Positions 54,431 through 62,779 of a DNA stretch of 64,000 nt are shown here, in pieces. The DNA is from Anaerotignum faecicola (lineage in GTDB: Bacteria > Bacillota > Clostridia > Lachnospirales > Anaerotignaceae): positions 992,001 through 1,056,000 of the forward strand of contig NZ_BHVZ01000001.1 in assembly GCF_003865035.1 (NCBI RefSeq). Direction: 5' to 3'. A program made the position numbers and the translations under genes. Position 1 is the stretch's first letter. Each line of letters begins with the position of its first letter. The notes under the pieces are model-generated. The model worked only from the letters and a program-made list of their open reading frames with translations. It was not told where the DNA came from and did no database searches.

Positions 54431-55345
54431 TTATTCTTCTTCGTCTGTTTCTTCCTGTTTTTCCACGAAAACGGGTTCCTGAAAAATCGGTTCGCTGATT
54501 TTTGCTTCCGCAATCGCGCGTTCCACGGCACTTTCCATGGCATCCCCCAGATTTTCCTCCTCAGGCAAATGCGCCTTCTCCGCAGCCGCTCTTGCTTCCT
54601 CTCTCTTTTTCAGAATGGATTCCGCAGCCGCAATCTTGCCTGCAAGCGTTTCCTCCTTCAAAATCAGCTCTTTTTCCGCCTCTGTTACATCACCGATAGA
54701 GGATTTCGCCTGTTTTTCCTTCGTTTCATCCACTTCGACCATTTCCACCTGATCCAGTGTAATCTGCTCATCCATGGCTCTGTCCTTATCCTTTTTGCGG
54801 AAGGTCGGCTTAAAGCGCACCTTAACCACCTTTTCATGCTCCGGCTGATAGGTATTATTTTTTGCCACCTCAACCGCTTTTAATTCCTCCTCGGAAAGCA
54901 TGTAGGTGCTGACACCCATTTCAATCGGCTTCGCATAGGTAAAAGAGCCTGTACGGCTATGAATACCGTTCAGCACCACGCCGTTGTCATTCCCATCCAA
55001 AAGTGCCAAAGCAAAACAAAGATTGCCGCCCATTTCATCAAAGGGGTTATAGCGAATCAGCCCAACCTTTTGGATTTTGGATTTATCGGTTTTATCCATA
55101 TCCGTCACCATATCCAACAGCTTAGAATATTGCGATTCAATTTTCTTTGAGGTTTCAAAATATTCTTCAATTTTCATTTCCAGGTTATGGGTTGGTCTGC
55201 GATTAGAGCCCATAAAATAATCATATCGTTTCTTCTGCCCGTTCAGCTTCACAAACAGAACAATGCAGAGTATAAATAATATGAATATTGCTGCCGCCAG
55301 AGCGGCAAAAAGAATCAATATCGTTTGCTGCGTCAATTCCATCAT
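54431..55345 (-). CDS. DUF4446 membrane protein with extended C-terminus
   Basis: 304 residues. One N-terminal membrane helix (ILILFAALAAAIFILFILCI), a short coiled segment, then the DUF4446 core QKVGLIRYNPFDEMGGNLCF, ALALLDGNDNGVVLNGIHSR, YAKPIEMG, ending around LSEEELKAV. Family members usually stop near residue 170. Here about 130 further charged residues form a likely coiled coil rich in Ala, Glu and Lys. Encoded directly after parB, a conserved clostridial arrangement; a role near chromosome segregation or division is possible but unknown. Confidence 0.85.
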   Translation of the reverse strand: MMELTQQTILILFAALAAAIFILFILCIVLFVKLNGQKKRYDYFMGSNRRPTHNLEMKIEEYFETSKKIESQYSKLLDMVTDMDKTDKSKIQKVGLIRYNPFDEMGGNLCFALALLDGNDNGVVLNGIHSRTGSFTYAKPIEMGVSTYMLSEEELKAVEVAKNNTYQPEHEKVVKVRFKPTFRKKDKDRAMDEQITLDQVEMVEVDETKEKQAKSSIGDVTEAEKELILKEETLAGKIAAAESILKKREEARAAAEKAHLPEEENLGDAMESAVERAIAEAKISEPIFQEPVFVEKQEETDEEE

Positions 55346-55357
55346 ATTTCACATTCC

Positions 55358-56245
55358 TTATCGTTTCAGGAGCACCAAAAGGCGTTCCAAATCTTCCTCA
55401 GAATAATATTCTATTTCTATTTTACCCTTTTTCCGCTTACCGATAGGCTTCAGATTTACCTTTGTGGCAAACAGAGATTTCAAATCCTCCTCTATCGCAC
55501 GATAGGCGGTTTCATCCGCTTTTTCGGCTTTTTCCGCAGGCGCGGGTGCATCTTCCTTCGCCAGATATGCCTTGACCAGAGCCTCAACTGCGCGCACACT
55601 CAGCCCTTCCTCGATGATATGCTCTGCCAATTCAAACTGTGCGTCCCCATCGGATACAGGCAGAAGCGAACGGGCATGTCCGCCTGTCAGCTTATTTTCC
55701 GTCACAAAATTACGCACACGGGCATCCAACTGCAACAAGCGCAGGGAATTTGTAATCGCGGAACGGCTTTTCCCGACCTTTTCTGCAATTTTTTCCTGAC
55801 TGAGCTGAAATTCCTCCTGCAAACGCTGATAGCTTTCGGCTTCTTCAATGGGATTTAAGTCCTCACGTTGGAGATTTTCCACCAGTGCGGCTTCAAAGGC
55901 TTCACTGCCTTCCCATGCCTTCAGCACAACAGGCACCTTTTCCATTCCGGCGATTTTTGCGGCACGCCAACGGCGTTCCCCTGCAATGATTTCATAGTAT
56001 TCCCCATTTTTCTTCACAACAATGGGCTGAATCATGCCATAGGCCTTCAGGGATGCCGCCAGCTCCTCCAAAGCGATTTCATCAAAATATTTTCTCGGCT
56101 GCTTGCGGTTGGGTTCGATTAAATCCAAATCCAGCTCCGTCACCGCTTCATTCGATTTTGCTGTTTTCAGATCCTGTACTTCTGTATTGATGAGGGCGTT
56201 GATTCCAAGACCTTTTGCACCAAGACCTCTTTTCTTTTCTGCCAT
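55358..56245 (-). CDS. parB: Chromosome partitioning protein ParB (Spo0J)
   Basis: Binds parS and spreads as a CTP-dependent clamp, loading SMC and stimulating ParA. 295 residues: N-terminal RGLGAKGLGINALI (ParA-contact end), CTP-binding ParB/Srx domain with EIIAGERRWRAAKIAG and ENLQREDLNPIEEA, helix-turn-helix QEKIAEKVGKSRSAITNSLR and a C-terminal dimer domain after an Ala/Glu linker. ATG 56245 with GGAGTGG upstream; longer frames upstream overlap parA. 1 base from parA. Confidence 0.96.
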   Translation of the reverse strand: MAEKKRGLGAKGLGINALINTEVQDLKTAKSNEAVTELDLDLIEPNRKQPRKYFDEIALEELAASLKAYGMIQPIVVKKNGEYYEIIAGERRWRAAKIAGMEKVPVVLKAWEGSEAFEAALVENLQREDLNPIEEAESYQRLQEEFQLSQEKIAEKVGKSRSAITNSLRLLQLDARVRNFVTENKLTGGHARSLLPVSDGDAQFELAEHIIEEGLSVRAVEALVKAYLAKEDAPAPAEKAEKADETAYRAIEEDLKSLFATKVNLKPIGKRKKGKIEIEYYSEEDLERLLVLLKR

Positions 56246-56246
56246 A

Positions 56247-57020
56247 TCAATTCCACTCCTTTTCCATGACTTCCTCTGCCAGCAATGCGTAAGCCTCTGC
56301 GCCCTTGGATTTCGGGTCATAGAGATTGATAGGCAGACCATGGCTCGGAGATTCCCCAAGGCGCACATTTCTGGGGATAATTGTGCGATAAACACTCTGC
56401 CCCAAAGAACGCTTGACCTCCTCCACAACCTGCAAGGAGAGGTTTGTTCTTGCGTCATACATGGTGAAAACAATTCCCTCAATTTCCAGTTCTGGATTCA
56501 AACGTTTTTTCACCAGATTCACCGTATGCAGCAGCTGCTCCAGACCTTCCAACGCAAAATATTCGCACTGAATGGGAACTAAAACCGTATTTGCCGCCAC
56601 AAGTGCATTCACGGTAATCATATTTAAGGAAGGCGGACAGTCGATGATAATAAAATCGTATGCGTCCTTTACCTCTGCCAACGCCTCCTGCAAAATATAT
56701 TCCCTGCGGTCGTTGCCAATCAGCTCAATCTCTGCTCCTGTCAAATTGATATTTGCAGGAATCACCTCCAAGCCATCCATACAGGTCGGCTGCTTCACCT
56801 CTGTAATCGTGGCTTCGCCCAAAAACACATCATAAATCGTCAGAGGGACATCATTTTTATCCAGACCAAGTCCGCTGGTGGTATTTCCCTGTTGATCTGC
56901 ATCAACGGCAAGCACACGCTTTCCCTCTGCGGCAAGGCAGGCGGAAAGATTGATGGCTGTGGTGGTCTTTCCCACGCCGCCCTTCTGGTTCGTCACTGCA
57001 ATGACTCTAACTTTGCTCAT
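56247..57020 (-). CDS. parA: Chromosome partitioning ATPase ParA (Soj)
   Basis: Nucleoid-bound ATPase that moves ParB-parS complexes and regulates DnaA in Bacillus. 257 residues, deviant Walker A NQKGGVGKTTTAINLSACLA, Walker B FIIIDCPPSLNMITVNAL and the Soj signature LEGLEQLLHTVNLVKKRLNP. No N-terminal DNA-binding extension, so chromosomal rather than plasmid type Ia. Just upstream are the parA promoter and two parS sites. Confidence 0.97.
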   Translation of the reverse strand: MSKVRVIAVTNQKGGVGKTTTAINLSACLAAEGKRVLAVDADQQGNTTSGLGLDKNDVPLTIYDVFLGEATITEVKQPTCMDGLEVIPANINLTGAEIELIGNDRREYILQEALAEVKDAYDFIIIDCPPSLNMITVNALVAANTVLVPIQCEYFALEGLEQLLHTVNLVKKRLNPELEIEGIVFTMYDARTNLSLQVVEEVKRSLGQSVYRTIIPRNVRLGESPSHGLPINLYDPKSKGAEAYALLAEEVMEKEWN

Positions 57021-57077
57021 AAATTCCCGCCTTTCCTTCTCGTTTTTCCTTCTCGTTTTTTCTTCTTTTTATATAAT

Positions 57078-57106
57078 AGTATAATCAATATGAAAAAGCA
57101 ATGCAA
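57078..57106 (-). promoter_or_regulatory. parA: Promoter of parAB
   Basis: Minus-strand TTGCAT (57106-57101), 17 bases, TATACT (57083-57078); parS site 1 begins 9 bases beyond the -35 box. Confidence 0.65.
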
Positions 57107-57114
57107 AAACACGA

Positions 57115-57130
57115 TGTTTCACGTGAAACA
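57115..57130. promoter_or_regulatory. parS site 1
   Basis: TGTTTCACGTGAAACA, a perfect match to the bacterial parS consensus bound by ParB/Spo0J. Confidence 0.95.
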
Positions 57131-57204
57131 TCAGAAATTTATGTAAAAATAGAAAAAGCCACTCTATTTTGTGAAATAAAATGGCTTTTGTTTGTCGTGC
57201 GCTA

Positions 57205-57220
57205 TGTTTCACGTGAAACA
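57205..57220. promoter_or_regulatory. parS site 2
   Basis: Second perfect TGTTTCACGTGAAACA, 90 bases from site 1 and ending 1 base before the stop codon of the lipid kinase gene. Confidence 0.95.
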
Positions 57221-57221
57221 A

Positions 57222-58187
57222 TTATAGTTTTGCAGGCTTTGCAGGGCTTTTCAAAAGAGACATGATAATATTCTCCTTCGGTTCCTTTTCAAATTTCCCA
57301 AAAACAGGGATTGCCTTCGGAATCACCTTAATTTCAAACGGCATATCCGGCCCCAGCTCCCCATCAACCGTAGATTCCATAATTTTGAAATCGGGATCTA
57401 AGCACTCAATCTTAAAATAATGATCTCTGAGATACAACACATTCTTATCATGAATATGTTCCCCAGTCAGCATTTTCATCAAAACAGGTGTCATTTCAAT
57501 CAGAGGCTTTCCTTTGATAGCAATAAATTCAAACTTCCCATCCGTAATGGATGCTTCGGGGGAAAGGTTCGTAAAACCACCCGTCCCTGCTGAATTCATA
57601 ATCATATAGAAATACAAATCCTCCTTTATGACATCTTCGCTTGTCGTAATGCGAAACGGCACCTTTCTGAACTGCGGCAGCTGCTCCACGCCCTTTAAAT
57701 AATAGGAAAGGCTGCCAAGTGCGTTTTTCACATCCTTATCCACAATCTGTGAAACATTTGTGAAAAAGCCGCCTGCGCAGACATTGATAAAGAAAATGGA
57801 ATCATTCACCAAACCCAAATCAATATCCACCGGCTTTGTAGAAACAATCGTTCTGCAAACATCCTCCACCTCGCCGCTTTTGAAGCCAAGGTAGGTCGCA
57901 AAATCATTTGCCGTGCCGGAAGGAATGATACCCAAAGGAATATGCAGACCACGGCGCATCATAGCATTCAGCACAATATTCACTGTACCGTCACCACCGG
58001 AGGCAACAATAATATCATAATTCGGGTCCATTGTGGCAATATGCGTGTCAATGTCTCCGGGATGGAGCGTGCGGAAGGGATGCACCTCATAGCCGCCCTC
58101 CTGAAAGATACCAATACAAACATCTAAGTCAAATTTAAAGCTTTTATTCCCCGAAAAGGGATTATAAAATAATTTCAACTTTTTCAT
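57222..58187 (-). CDS. Diacylglycerol kinase-family lipid kinase
   Basis: Phosphorylates a lipid such as diacylglycerol. 321 residues: N-terminal catalytic domain with KLFYNPFSGNKSF, VASGGDGTVNIVLNAM (nucleotide-binding GGDGT) and GIIPSGTANDFATYLG; C-terminal beta-sandwich domain with INVCAGGFFT and MNSAGTGGFTNLSPEA. DgkB/YegS group. ATG 58187 with GGAAGG upstream; the longer frame to 58271 is leader. Between argS and the parS sites, all leftward. Confidence 0.93.
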   Translation of the reverse strand: MKKLKLFYNPFSGNKSFKFDLDVCIGIFQEGGYEVHPFRTLHPGDIDTHIATMDPNYDIIVASGGDGTVNIVLNAMMRRGLHIPLGIIPSGTANDFATYLGFKSGEVEDVCRTIVSTKPVDIDLGLVNDSIFFINVCAGGFFTNVSQIVDKDVKNALGSLSYYLKGVEQLPQFRKVPFRITTSEDVIKEDLYFYMIMNSAGTGGFTNLSPEASITDGKFEFIAIKGKPLIEMTPVLMKMLTGEHIHDKNVLYLRDHYFKIECLDPDFKIMESTVDGELGPDMPFEIKVIPKAIPVFGKFEKEPKENIIMSLLKSPAKPAKL

Positions 58188-58323
58188 ACAAATACCTTCC
58201 TTTATAAAGAGAATTTCTATTTTAAGATGATTAAAAGCCCCTTGGTTAGGTTTTATAATCTCTGAAAACAAAATCCTGCAAGCAGTTTTTGTTTCAGAAG
58301 ATTGAAAACGCTTTTATAGCACA

Positions 58324-60024
58324 TCACATTTGTTCGGGTGCTTCGATACCTAAGAGTGCCAGACCCTTTTTCAGCACTGTTTTTACAGAGAAAACAACCG
58401 CCAGACGCGCCTGTCTTACCTCAGGTTCACTGCTGAGAATCGGGTTATCGTGATAAAATTTATTGAACGCCTGTGCAATCGCAACCAAATGTCTGGTAAC
58501 AACAGAGGGCTCCAGCTTTGCCGCCGCATCCTTAATTTTATCAGGGAATGCCTCCAGCAGCTTGCAGACATCCAAAGATGCCTCGTCAGAAAGTGCCTCA
58601 AAATGGATATCACTGAAATCCGTTTCACCTGCACGCTTCAGAATGGAGCAGGCACGCGCATGCGTATACTGCACATAGGGGCCTGTTTCACCATCGAAAT
58701 TTAACATCCTTTCCCAGCTGAACACAACATCCTTGATTCTTGTGTTATACAGGTCATTGAAAATGACCGCGCCAATGCCGACTTGCTTCGCGATTTCCTC
58801 TTTATTTTCCAGATTGGGATTCTTTTCCTCAATAATACGCTTTGTTTCCGCGCACGCCTGATTTAACAAATCCTCCATCAGCACAACATGCCCATGACGG
58901 GTAGAAAGCTTCCCACTATCCAGAGAAACCAGACCGAAAGGCACATGAATCAAATCCTTGTACCAATCATAGCCCATTTTATGAATGACCTCAAACCACT
59001 GTGCGAAATGCAGGTTTTGGTCAAGCGCAGTCAGATAAATGCACTTGTCAAAATTGTAGGTTTTCTTGCGGTAAAGCGCCGCAGTAATATCTCTGGTTGC
59101 ATAAAGCGTGCCGCCATCCTTACGGATAATCAGGCAGGGAGGCATATTTTTATCCTCTAAATCCACAATCATCGCGCCTTCGGATTCCTTGAGCAGGTTT
59201 TTGTCCTTTAATTCCTGCACAACCGCATCCATCTTGTCATTATAGAAGGACTCTCCTGTGTACGCATCAAATTTCACACCAAGCATTTCATATACACGCT
59301 CGAATTCCTTGATAGAAATATCATAGAACCATTTCCACAGCGTCAATGCTTCTTCATCGCCCTCCTGCATTTTTACAAACCACAGGCGCGCTTCATCGTC
59401 CATTTTCAGCTCGGGATGCTTTTCTGCTTCATCATGGAACTTTACATAAATCCGCATCAGCTCCTGAATCCCGTCCTTCTCTACTGCTTCCTTGCTGCCC
59501 CATTTTTTATACGCAACAATCAGCTTGCCGAACTGTGTCCCCCAGTCCCCCAGATGGTTGATGCCCTCGCAATGGTAGCCCAGCTCCTCGTGAATTTTAT
59601 AAATCGCGTTGCCGATTACGGTAGAACGCAGATGCCCAACATGGAAGGGCTTTGCAATATTGGGAGAGGAATAGTCGATCACAACGGTTTTGCCTGCACC
59701 CATATCGCTCTTGCCATAGCTTTCCTTCTGCTCCAGAACGGCAGAAAGCACCTGCTCCGCGTATACACTCTTGTCCACAAAAAAGTTGATATATGCACCG
59801 ACCACCTGCATCCTTGCGATAAACGCAGGCTTTTCGATTTTTTCGATTAACTCCGCAGCAATCATCGGGGGTGCCTTGCGGAATACCTTCGCCAAACGAA
59901 AACAGGGATACGCAAAATCGCCCATTTCCTTTTTGGCAGGAATTTCCACTGCCGCCGCCGCATCCTCAACGGAAATTTCCGCTGCCGCCGCCAAAAGTTT
60001 TGCAATTTCTATTTTAAAATCCAT
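58324..60024 (-). CDS. argS: Arginyl-tRNA synthetase
   Basis: Charges tRNA-Arg. 566 residues: N-terminal Add-1 domain (tRNA D-loop recognition), class I Rossmann core with the HIGH motif as HVGHLRST near 128, EGINHLGDWGTQFGKLI, the KMSKS region degenerated to GKLSTRHGHVV, and a C-terminal helical anticodon domain (DALR type). ATG 60024 with GGAGGTAT upstream. The gap 60025-60212 contains only a short GC-rich palindrome (GCAGGTGTGCCTGC) before the repeat element. Confidence 0.97.
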   Translation of the reverse strand: MDFKIEIAKLLAAAAEISVEDAAAAVEIPAKKEMGDFAYPCFRLAKVFRKAPPMIAAELIEKIEKPAFIARMQVVGAYINFFVDKSVYAEQVLSAVLEQKESYGKSDMGAGKTVVIDYSSPNIAKPFHVGHLRSTVIGNAIYKIHEELGYHCEGINHLGDWGTQFGKLIVAYKKWGSKEAVEKDGIQELMRIYVKFHDEAEKHPELKMDDEARLWFVKMQEGDEEALTLWKWFYDISIKEFERVYEMLGVKFDAYTGESFYNDKMDAVVQELKDKNLLKESEGAMIVDLEDKNMPPCLIIRKDGGTLYATRDITAALYRKKTYNFDKCIYLTALDQNLHFAQWFEVIHKMGYDWYKDLIHVPFGLVSLDSGKLSTRHGHVVLMEDLLNQACAETKRIIEEKNPNLENKEEIAKQVGIGAVIFNDLYNTRIKDVVFSWERMLNFDGETGPYVQYTHARACSILKRAGETDFSDIHFEALSDEASLDVCKLLEAFPDKIKDAAAKLEPSVVTRHLVAIAQAFNKFYHDNPILSSEPEVRQARLAVVFSVKTVLKKGLALLGIEAPEQM

Positions 60025-60212
60025 AAATTGATACCTCCAAAAACCCTGTAAAAAAGGGACATACTTCTATTTACTATAGCATGAAAAAAGGGGAAAAACA
60101 AGGGTTTTAGGGCGAAAAGCGGCGCAGGTGTGCCTGCAAACTTTTGTGCAACAGAATGAAAGCTTTCAGAAAAATTCAAAACAGCCTACCGGAAGGATAT
60201 GACAGCAAGCCA

Positions 60213-60457
60213 TGCCGGAAAGGCACTTTATACTGCCCGAAGGGGCTTGAAGGGAAGGGTTTGGAAAGGGAAACCGTGTTGCCCTTTCCTCGGTTGCGGA
60301 GGTTTGGAACCCATTGCGAAACGGGTTCCAAGTTTTTGTTACTTTTTAGCATAAAAAGTAAGGGAGAACGCCTCTGTTTCGCCGAAAAAGTTCCAAACGG
60401 GCGAACTTCTAATGTTGTCAAAGAAACTTCCTTGACGCGACCGCGCCCAACCAGCCG
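60213..60457 (+). repeat. Dispersed structured element, family 1, copy 3
   Basis: The most complete copy: shared 5' block GGCACTTTATACTGCCCGAA, hairpin GGAAAGGG/CCCTTTCC (60263-60289), CCTC/GAGG (60288-60302), TTGGAACCC/GGGTTCCAA (60304-60331), a T5 run, invariant hairpin TTACTTTTTA/TAAAAAGTAA (60339-60361), CTCTGTTTCGCCGAAAA and a 3' part shared with copy 1 only. It is antisense to the flanking argS and GntR genes. Confidence 0.8.
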
Positions 60458-60466
60458 CTATTCCAC

Positions 60467-60493
60467 AAAAAAAGACCCTTTTCGGGTCTTTTT
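60467..60493 (-). terminator. Terminator of the GntR gene
   Basis: AAAAAAGACCC / GGGTCTTTTT with a short loop, directly beyond the stop at 60497; T-rich on the minus strand. Confidence 0.8.
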
Positions 60494-60496
60494 CCA

Positions 60497-61228
60497 TCAA
60501 CCATACTTCACCGTCAGGTTCACATAAGAAATATGCTCCCGCATGGCAGTATACGCCGTCTGATAATCTCCGCCCTTAATCGCTTCGATAATCTTTCCAT
60601 GCAGCTCAATCGTCACATCAATGACTCTGGGGTTCTGCGTCAGCGATTCACGCATTGCCAGACGAATCCCGTTTTCAAAGGAATCCTTCGATGCAAGCAT
60701 CGTGCTCATCAAGAGCTTATTATGCGTTGCCACCGCCACCTGCATGTGAAACATAGAGTCATAATCCACGAACTGATTCACGTCATGGCGAAATTCCTTC
60801 ATTTTTTCATAATAATACTCCAGCTGGGCAATGTCATCCTTCGTTGCGCGCTTCGCGGCATAGCTCGCCGTTTCTCCCTCTAGCATATAGCGAAATTCCA
60901 GCAGGTCATTCAGGTCAGAATTTTCAACCGTAATGCTGAAAGGCGCAATATTTACGATATTATCAATTTCATTTACAAACGTGCCTGCCTTCGAACGGCG
61001 AATAAAGCCAAACACCGCCAGTGCCGTATATGCCTCGCGCAGCGTACTTCTGCCGATGCCAAGCTGCTCGCTCACCACATTTTCATTCGGCATCATATAG
61101 CCTGCCGGCAGCTGTCCGTTTGTAATCAGCTCCTTAAAACGCTGAAATAAATTCTGGGAGATATTATTTTTTCCCAAATCTTTTTTCAGATATGCGGCAT
61201 TTTCTGCTAAATAGTCTCTTTCTTCCAT
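60497..61228 (-). CDS. GntR-family (FadR subfamily) transcriptional regulator
   Basis: 243 residues. N-terminal winged helix: LFQRFKELITNGQLPAGYMM, PNENVVSEQLGIGRSTLREA, LAVFGFIRRSKAGTFV. C-terminal FCD ligand domain, all helical, with the metal-binding pattern Asp in VDYDSMFHMQVAVATHN and later His in ELHGKIIEAI and MREHISYVN. FadR-type regulators usually control sugar-acid or carboxylate catabolism; no such genes are adjacent, so targets are unknown. ATG 61228 has only a weak upstream site. A palindrome on its own -10 suggests autoregulation. Confidence 0.92.
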   Translation of the reverse strand: MEERDYLAENAAYLKKDLGKNNISQNLFQRFKELITNGQLPAGYMMPNENVVSEQLGIGRSTLREAYTALAVFGFIRRSKAGTFVNEIDNIVNIAPFSITVENSDLNDLLEFRYMLEGETASYAAKRATKDDIAQLEYYYEKMKEFRHDVNQFVDYDSMFHMQVAVATHNKLLMSTMLASKDSFENGIRLAMRESLTQNPRVIDVTIELHGKIIEAIKGGDYQTAYTAMREHISYVNLTVKYG

Positions 61229-61274
61229 TCAGGATGCGCCTCCCCTTTCTCATTTGTGTTTTGTATTTTTATAC

Positions 61275-61288
61275 ATACCTCATGGTAT
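61275..61288. promoter_or_regulatory. GntR operator-like palindrome on the GntR promoter
   Basis: ATACC-TCAT-GGTAT overlaps the -10 box TACCAT of a leftward promoter (TTGTCA at 61310-61305, 17-base spacer). Confidence 0.55.
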
Positions 61289-61310
61289 CATAAATATACT
61301 TGCATGACAA
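61282..61310 (-). promoter_or_regulatory. Promoter of the GntR gene
   Basis: TTGTCA (61310-61305), 17 bases, TACCAT (61287-61282) on the minus strand. The stretch 61311-61477 is AT-rich with no further feature seen. Confidence 0.55.
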
Positions 61311-61477
61311 GAAATTTTTCATATTTTTTTATAAATATCTCTTATGTTTTCAAAAAAATTCCTAATATCCCTGTCTTTGCAAAGCACTGTGTTTACACGA
61401 AAAACAAAGCCTTCTATTTGTATTTTTTCCTGTTGTCTGATAAAAAGAGGACTTCCTTCCCTTTCTGCAATAAAAAA

Positions 61478-61506
61478 AGCCTTGGTATTCATTAGCCAAG
61501 GCTTAT
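61478..61506 (-). terminator. Terminator of the small membrane protein gene
   Basis: AAGCCTTGG / CCAAGGCTT with a loop of about 10 bases, followed leftward by TTTTTTT. Confidence 0.85.
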
Positions 61507-61518
61507 TATACAAAAATT

Positions 61519-61863
61519 TCAATTCTTTTCCATTTTTTTAAGTTCTTCCTCAATCAGTCCGTCCTTGTTATATTTTATGCCCTTCGCAATATTTTTTTCT
61601 CTTGTCTTTCTGGCAATGAAAAACGCAATCAGGCACATCGCAACAGGAATCAGCATAAAGACGAAGAAGCTGATATCGTGGAACATAACGCCGACAAAGA
61701 CCGCCAGCAGGAATACCAGAAAAATAAACACCAGCCCCGGCTTTGCCGTTTCGGATTTTGCGGCAATCATGCCCTCAAAAATCACAAAGACCAGAAACAG
61801 AGAAATCATCTGCCCATAGGACAAAACAACCTCTAATATACCATCAACGGGAAATAAAAACAT
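61519..61863 (-). CDS. Small membrane protein of unknown function
   Basis: 114 residues with three predicted helices (LSYGQMISLFLVFVIFEGMI; PGLVFIFLVFLLAVFVGVMF; ISFFVFMLIPVAMCLIAFFI) and a charged tail (GIKYNKDGLIEEELKKMEKN). Family not recognised. ATG 61863 with GAGGTG 9 bases upstream; a longer frame to 61893 lacks a site. Confidence 0.7.
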   Translation of the reverse strand: MFLFPVDGILEVVLSYGQMISLFLVFVIFEGMIAAKSETAKPGLVFIFLVFLLAVFVGVMFHDISFFVFMLIPVAMCLIAFFIARKTREKNIAKGIKYNKDGLIEEELKKMEKN

Positions 61864-61942
61864 ACCCAACACCTCAATTCTCAATTTTATCACTTAAAAG
61901 ACATTGTAGCATTTCGTATACATAATGTCAAATCGTTTGGGT

Positions 61943-62779
61943 TTAAAACTTTCCGCCGCCCCCGCCGAAGCTTCTGCCGCCGCCGGAAAAGGAGCCGCCG
62001 CCGCTGAAGCCGCCTGTATGGTGGTGATTGTTGTCATCCTCCCGCGGAATCGGCACCATAGTCGTATGCGTATTTGCAAAGGTATCCTGATTCGTCCGCA
62101 GGTAACAGCCGTTTTCCTTCAGATACGCTCTGCCGTCCGTAAAGGGATGCACATTTTTACAAGCCTTACGCATGCTCATAACCGAAACGCCGGCAATCAC
62201 TGCAGAAAAAGCTGCCGCAAGCAGAATAATCATCGCAATGCCGCCACCACTCGAAACAGGACTTTCCGAGAAAAACGCATCCGATTTTGGTCTGCCTTCT
62301 GCGCCGTAGGTCTGATAATCCGCACAAAGGGAATCCACGTCCCACCAAAGCTGCTCCATGCCGCCATAATAATCTCCATTGGAAAAATAGCCGCTGATTT
62401 CGTCCCAGATGGCATCTGCATCCGCATCCGTAATCATTTCCATTGCTTCGCCGCAGGTCACAAGCTGCCCTTCTCGCTCGCCCATATCCAGAACGAAAAT
62501 TGCGCCGCTGTAATCCTCCCCAACGCCCAGATTCTGTTCTATATAAAATTGTGCGCCGTATTCCCTTGTTGATAAGCCTTCGGTATCCTTCGTGGTGAGG
62601 TATGCAAAATCAATATCATATTCCTCCTTCGCATCCTCACAGAACTGCTGCAAATTCTGCTCCTCCTCCGCCGTCAGCAGGTCAGCATTGTCAAATACCC
62701 TCTGCTCCGCCGCAGAAGCAGGCAGAACGGAAAGCAGGAGAAACACCATCATCAAAAGCACAAATCCTTTTTTCTTCAT
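61943..62779 (-). CDS. TPM-domain membrane protein with glycine-rich tail
   Basis: 278 residues: signal peptide (KKKGFVLLMMVFLLLSVLPA, then SAA), TPM domain about 25-170 (VFDNADLLTAEEEQNLQQFC; DYSGAIFVLDMGEREGQLVT), one membrane helix (GGIAMIILLAAAFSAVIAGV), a cytosolic part and a tail of Gly/Ser/Phe repeats ending RSFGGGGGKF. TPM proteins occur in photosystem repair and in many bacterial membrane complexes. ATG 62779 shares one base with the preceding stop (TGATG), so it is translationally coupled to the zinc-ribbon protein. Confidence 0.9.
   Translation of the reverse strand: MKKKGFVLLMMVFLLLSVLPASAAEQRVFDNADLLTAEEEQNLQQFCEDAKEEYDIDFAYLTTKDTEGLSTREYGAQFYIEQNLGVGEDYSGAIFVLDMGEREGQLVTCGEAMEMITDADADAIWDEISGYFSNGDYYGGMEQLWWDVDSLCADYQTYGAEGRPKSDAFFSESPVSSGGGIAMIILLAAAFSAVIAGVSVMSMRKACKNVHPFTDGRAYLKENGCYLRTNQDTFANTHTTMVPIPREDDNNHHHTGGFSGGGSFSGGGRSFGGGGGKF

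Noticed and set aside
61319..61541. Short frames on both strands around the hairpin near 61490
   Set aside because: Low-complexity AT-rich translations across a terminator, no ribosome sites.
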